In this document: piece by piece, positions 5,557 to 6,462 of the stretch
Position numbering within the stretch: the stretch's first letter is position 1
Layout: each line of letters opens with the position of its first letter
Assembly (NCBI GenBank): GCA_963977845.1
Contig: CAXBPZ010000037.1
Span: 1 to 6,462 of the forward strand
DNA length: 6,462 nt
Reading direction: 5' to 3'
DNA from: Methylopumilus sp003533095
GTDB lineage: Bacteria; Pseudomonadota; Gammaproteobacteria; Burkholderiales; Methylophilaceae
Made by a program: the position numbers and the translations under genes
The notes under the pieces: generated by a model
Database searches by the model: none
The model's input: only the letters and a program-made list of their open reading frames with translations
What the model was told of the DNA's origin: nothing

Positions 5557-6462
5557 TTACAAGTTTACCTTATCTATTGATTTACCCTTTAATGCATTCA
5601 CGACAGATTGATCCATAAGTTTTGCAGCCAAGGGTTCGGTAAGCGTATTGAGATTTTTTGTATTCGCAACTATTAAATCAACATCATCTTTTTTAAGCGA
5701 TGTTGAAAGTAATTCAATCTCATTTTCTATTTTTTTAATTTCATCTCTAGATAGTAATTGATTTGCATTCTTATCTAATGCATTTTTGACGGCTGTAATG
5801 ATTTGTTCACCCTCAATCTTAGCTTCACTGAGAGCACGAATTTTTTTATCTTCATCCGCTTTTTCAAAGGACTGCTTAAGCATATTTGTAATTTGCTCTT
5901 CACTTAAACCGTAAGAAGGTTTAACCGTCATCGTTGCTTCTTTATTCGTTGATAATTCTTTTGCAGAAACTGAAAGTAATCCATCTGCATCAATTTGGAA
6001 AGTCACACGAATTTTAGCGGCTCCTGCTACCATAGGCGGAATATCAGTCAAGGTAAAGTTGGCAAGAGATCTACAGTCAGATACACGTTCACGTTCACCT
6101 TGTAATACATGAATGGACATTGCAGTCTGACCATCTTTGTATGTCGTAAATTCTTGCGCCTTAGCAATGGGAATGGTTGAGTTTCTATGAATTATCTTTT
6201 CAACTAAGCCACCCATAGTTTCAATACCAAGTGATAACGGTGTCACATCAAGAAGCAATAGATCCTGATCTGACTTATTGCCAGCTAATGTGTGTGCCTG
6301 TCTTGCAGCACCCAGAGCTACCACTTCATCTGGATTAAGGTCATTGAGTAAATCTTTTTTAAAGAAGTCTTTGATCTCTTTTTGGATATGAGGCATGCGT
6401 GTAGCACCTCCTACCATAACCACACCATCAATAGATTCTATGGATAGTTTCGCATCACTTAA
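5557..6462 (-). CDS. hscA: Fe-S assembly chaperone HscA (Hsp70 family), C-terminal half
   Basis: The frame is open to the right edge and 301 residues are visible, about half of the usual roughly 620. The GTG at 6423 is an internal Val, because the frame continues upstream as LSDAKLSIESIDG. Visible residues 1-64 end the ATPase domain (VMVGGATRMP 15-24, NPDEVVALGAA 43-53). The interdomain linker DLLLLDV (67-73) follows, then the substrate-binding beta domain (PLSLGIETMGGLVEKII, then TTYKDGQTAMSIHVLQGER), and finally the helical lid. The match to HscA over DnaK rests on three points: the C terminus MDQSVVNALKGKSIDKV (a clear HscA signature), the lack of a disordered DnaK tail, and fdx following directly. 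HscA with HscB helps release Fe-S clusters from the scaffold IscU. The rest of the operon (iscU, hscB and others) should lie beyond 6462. Confidence 0.96.
   Translation of the reverse strand, partial: LSDAKLSIESIDGVVMVGGATRMPHIQKEIKDFFKKDLLNDLNPDEVVALGAARQAHTLAGNKSDQDLLLLDVTPLSLGIETMGGLVEKIIHRNSTIPIAKAQEFTTYKDGQTAMSIHVLQGERERVSDCRSLANFTLTDIPPMVAGAAKIRVTFQIDADGLLSVSAKELSTNKEATMTVKPSYGLSEEQITNMLKQSFEKADEDKKIRALSEAKIEGEQIITAVKNALDKNANQLLSRDEIKKIENEIELLSTSLKKDDVDLIVANTKNLNTLTEPLAAKLMDQSVVNALKGKSIDKVNL

Noticed and set aside
6421..6423. GTG at 6423 as the start of a short Hsp70-like gene.
   Set aside because: The same frame continues upstream to the window edge with the expected HscA sequence, so this GTG encodes an internal valine of a gene cut by the edge.

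Overview
The window is A+T-rich, tightly packed DNA from a proteobacterium, most likely a betaproteobacterium. The exopolyphosphatase, PPK1 and Isc proteins read like proteobacterial versions. The low G+C, very short intergenic gaps and overlapping stop codons would suit a streamlined freshwater or marine methylotroph of the Methylophilaceae, but this lineage guess rests on recall and is an inference. There are six protein genes, two of them cut by the window edges. No RNA genes, insertion sequences, CRISPR arrays or phage genes are visible.

Layout: (i) 1-178 (+) is the C-terminal end of a PAP2-family membrane phosphatase. (ii) 179-1390 (+) is a GT4 glycosyltransferase whose ATG directly abuts the PAP2 stop codon. 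(iii) 1387-3015 (-) is exopolyphosphatase ppx, convergent with the glycosyltransferase and sharing a 4-nt CTAG with it. (iv) 3016-3108 is the only real intergenic region. It is a 93-bp divergent promoter with two back-to-back PhoB-type boxes, one facing each gene. (v) 3109-5223 (+) is polyphosphate kinase ppk. (vi) 5220-5555 (-) is the Isc ferredoxin fdx, convergent with ppk and overlapping it by 4 nt. (vii) 5557-6462 (-) is the C-terminal half of the chaperone gene hscA, which lies upstream of fdx in the same operon and runs off the right edge.

How the genes fit together: ppk makes polyphosphate from ATP and ppx degrades it. Both appear to be controlled by phosphate starvation through one compact, nearly palindromic operator. 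The PAP2/GT4 pair resembles a diacylglycerol-producing phosphatase plus a diacylglycerol glycosyltransferase, so a phosphate-sparing lipid role near the polyphosphate genes is possible but unproven. The hscA-fdx end belongs to the iron-sulfur cluster assembly operon and is functionally unrelated.

The most notable signal is the mirrored pair of Pho boxes at 3042-3086. Each is followed at exactly 10 bp by a plausible -10 hexamer, which predicts transcripts with almost no 5' leader for both ppx and ppk. No strong Shine-Dalgarno sequence precedes either gene.
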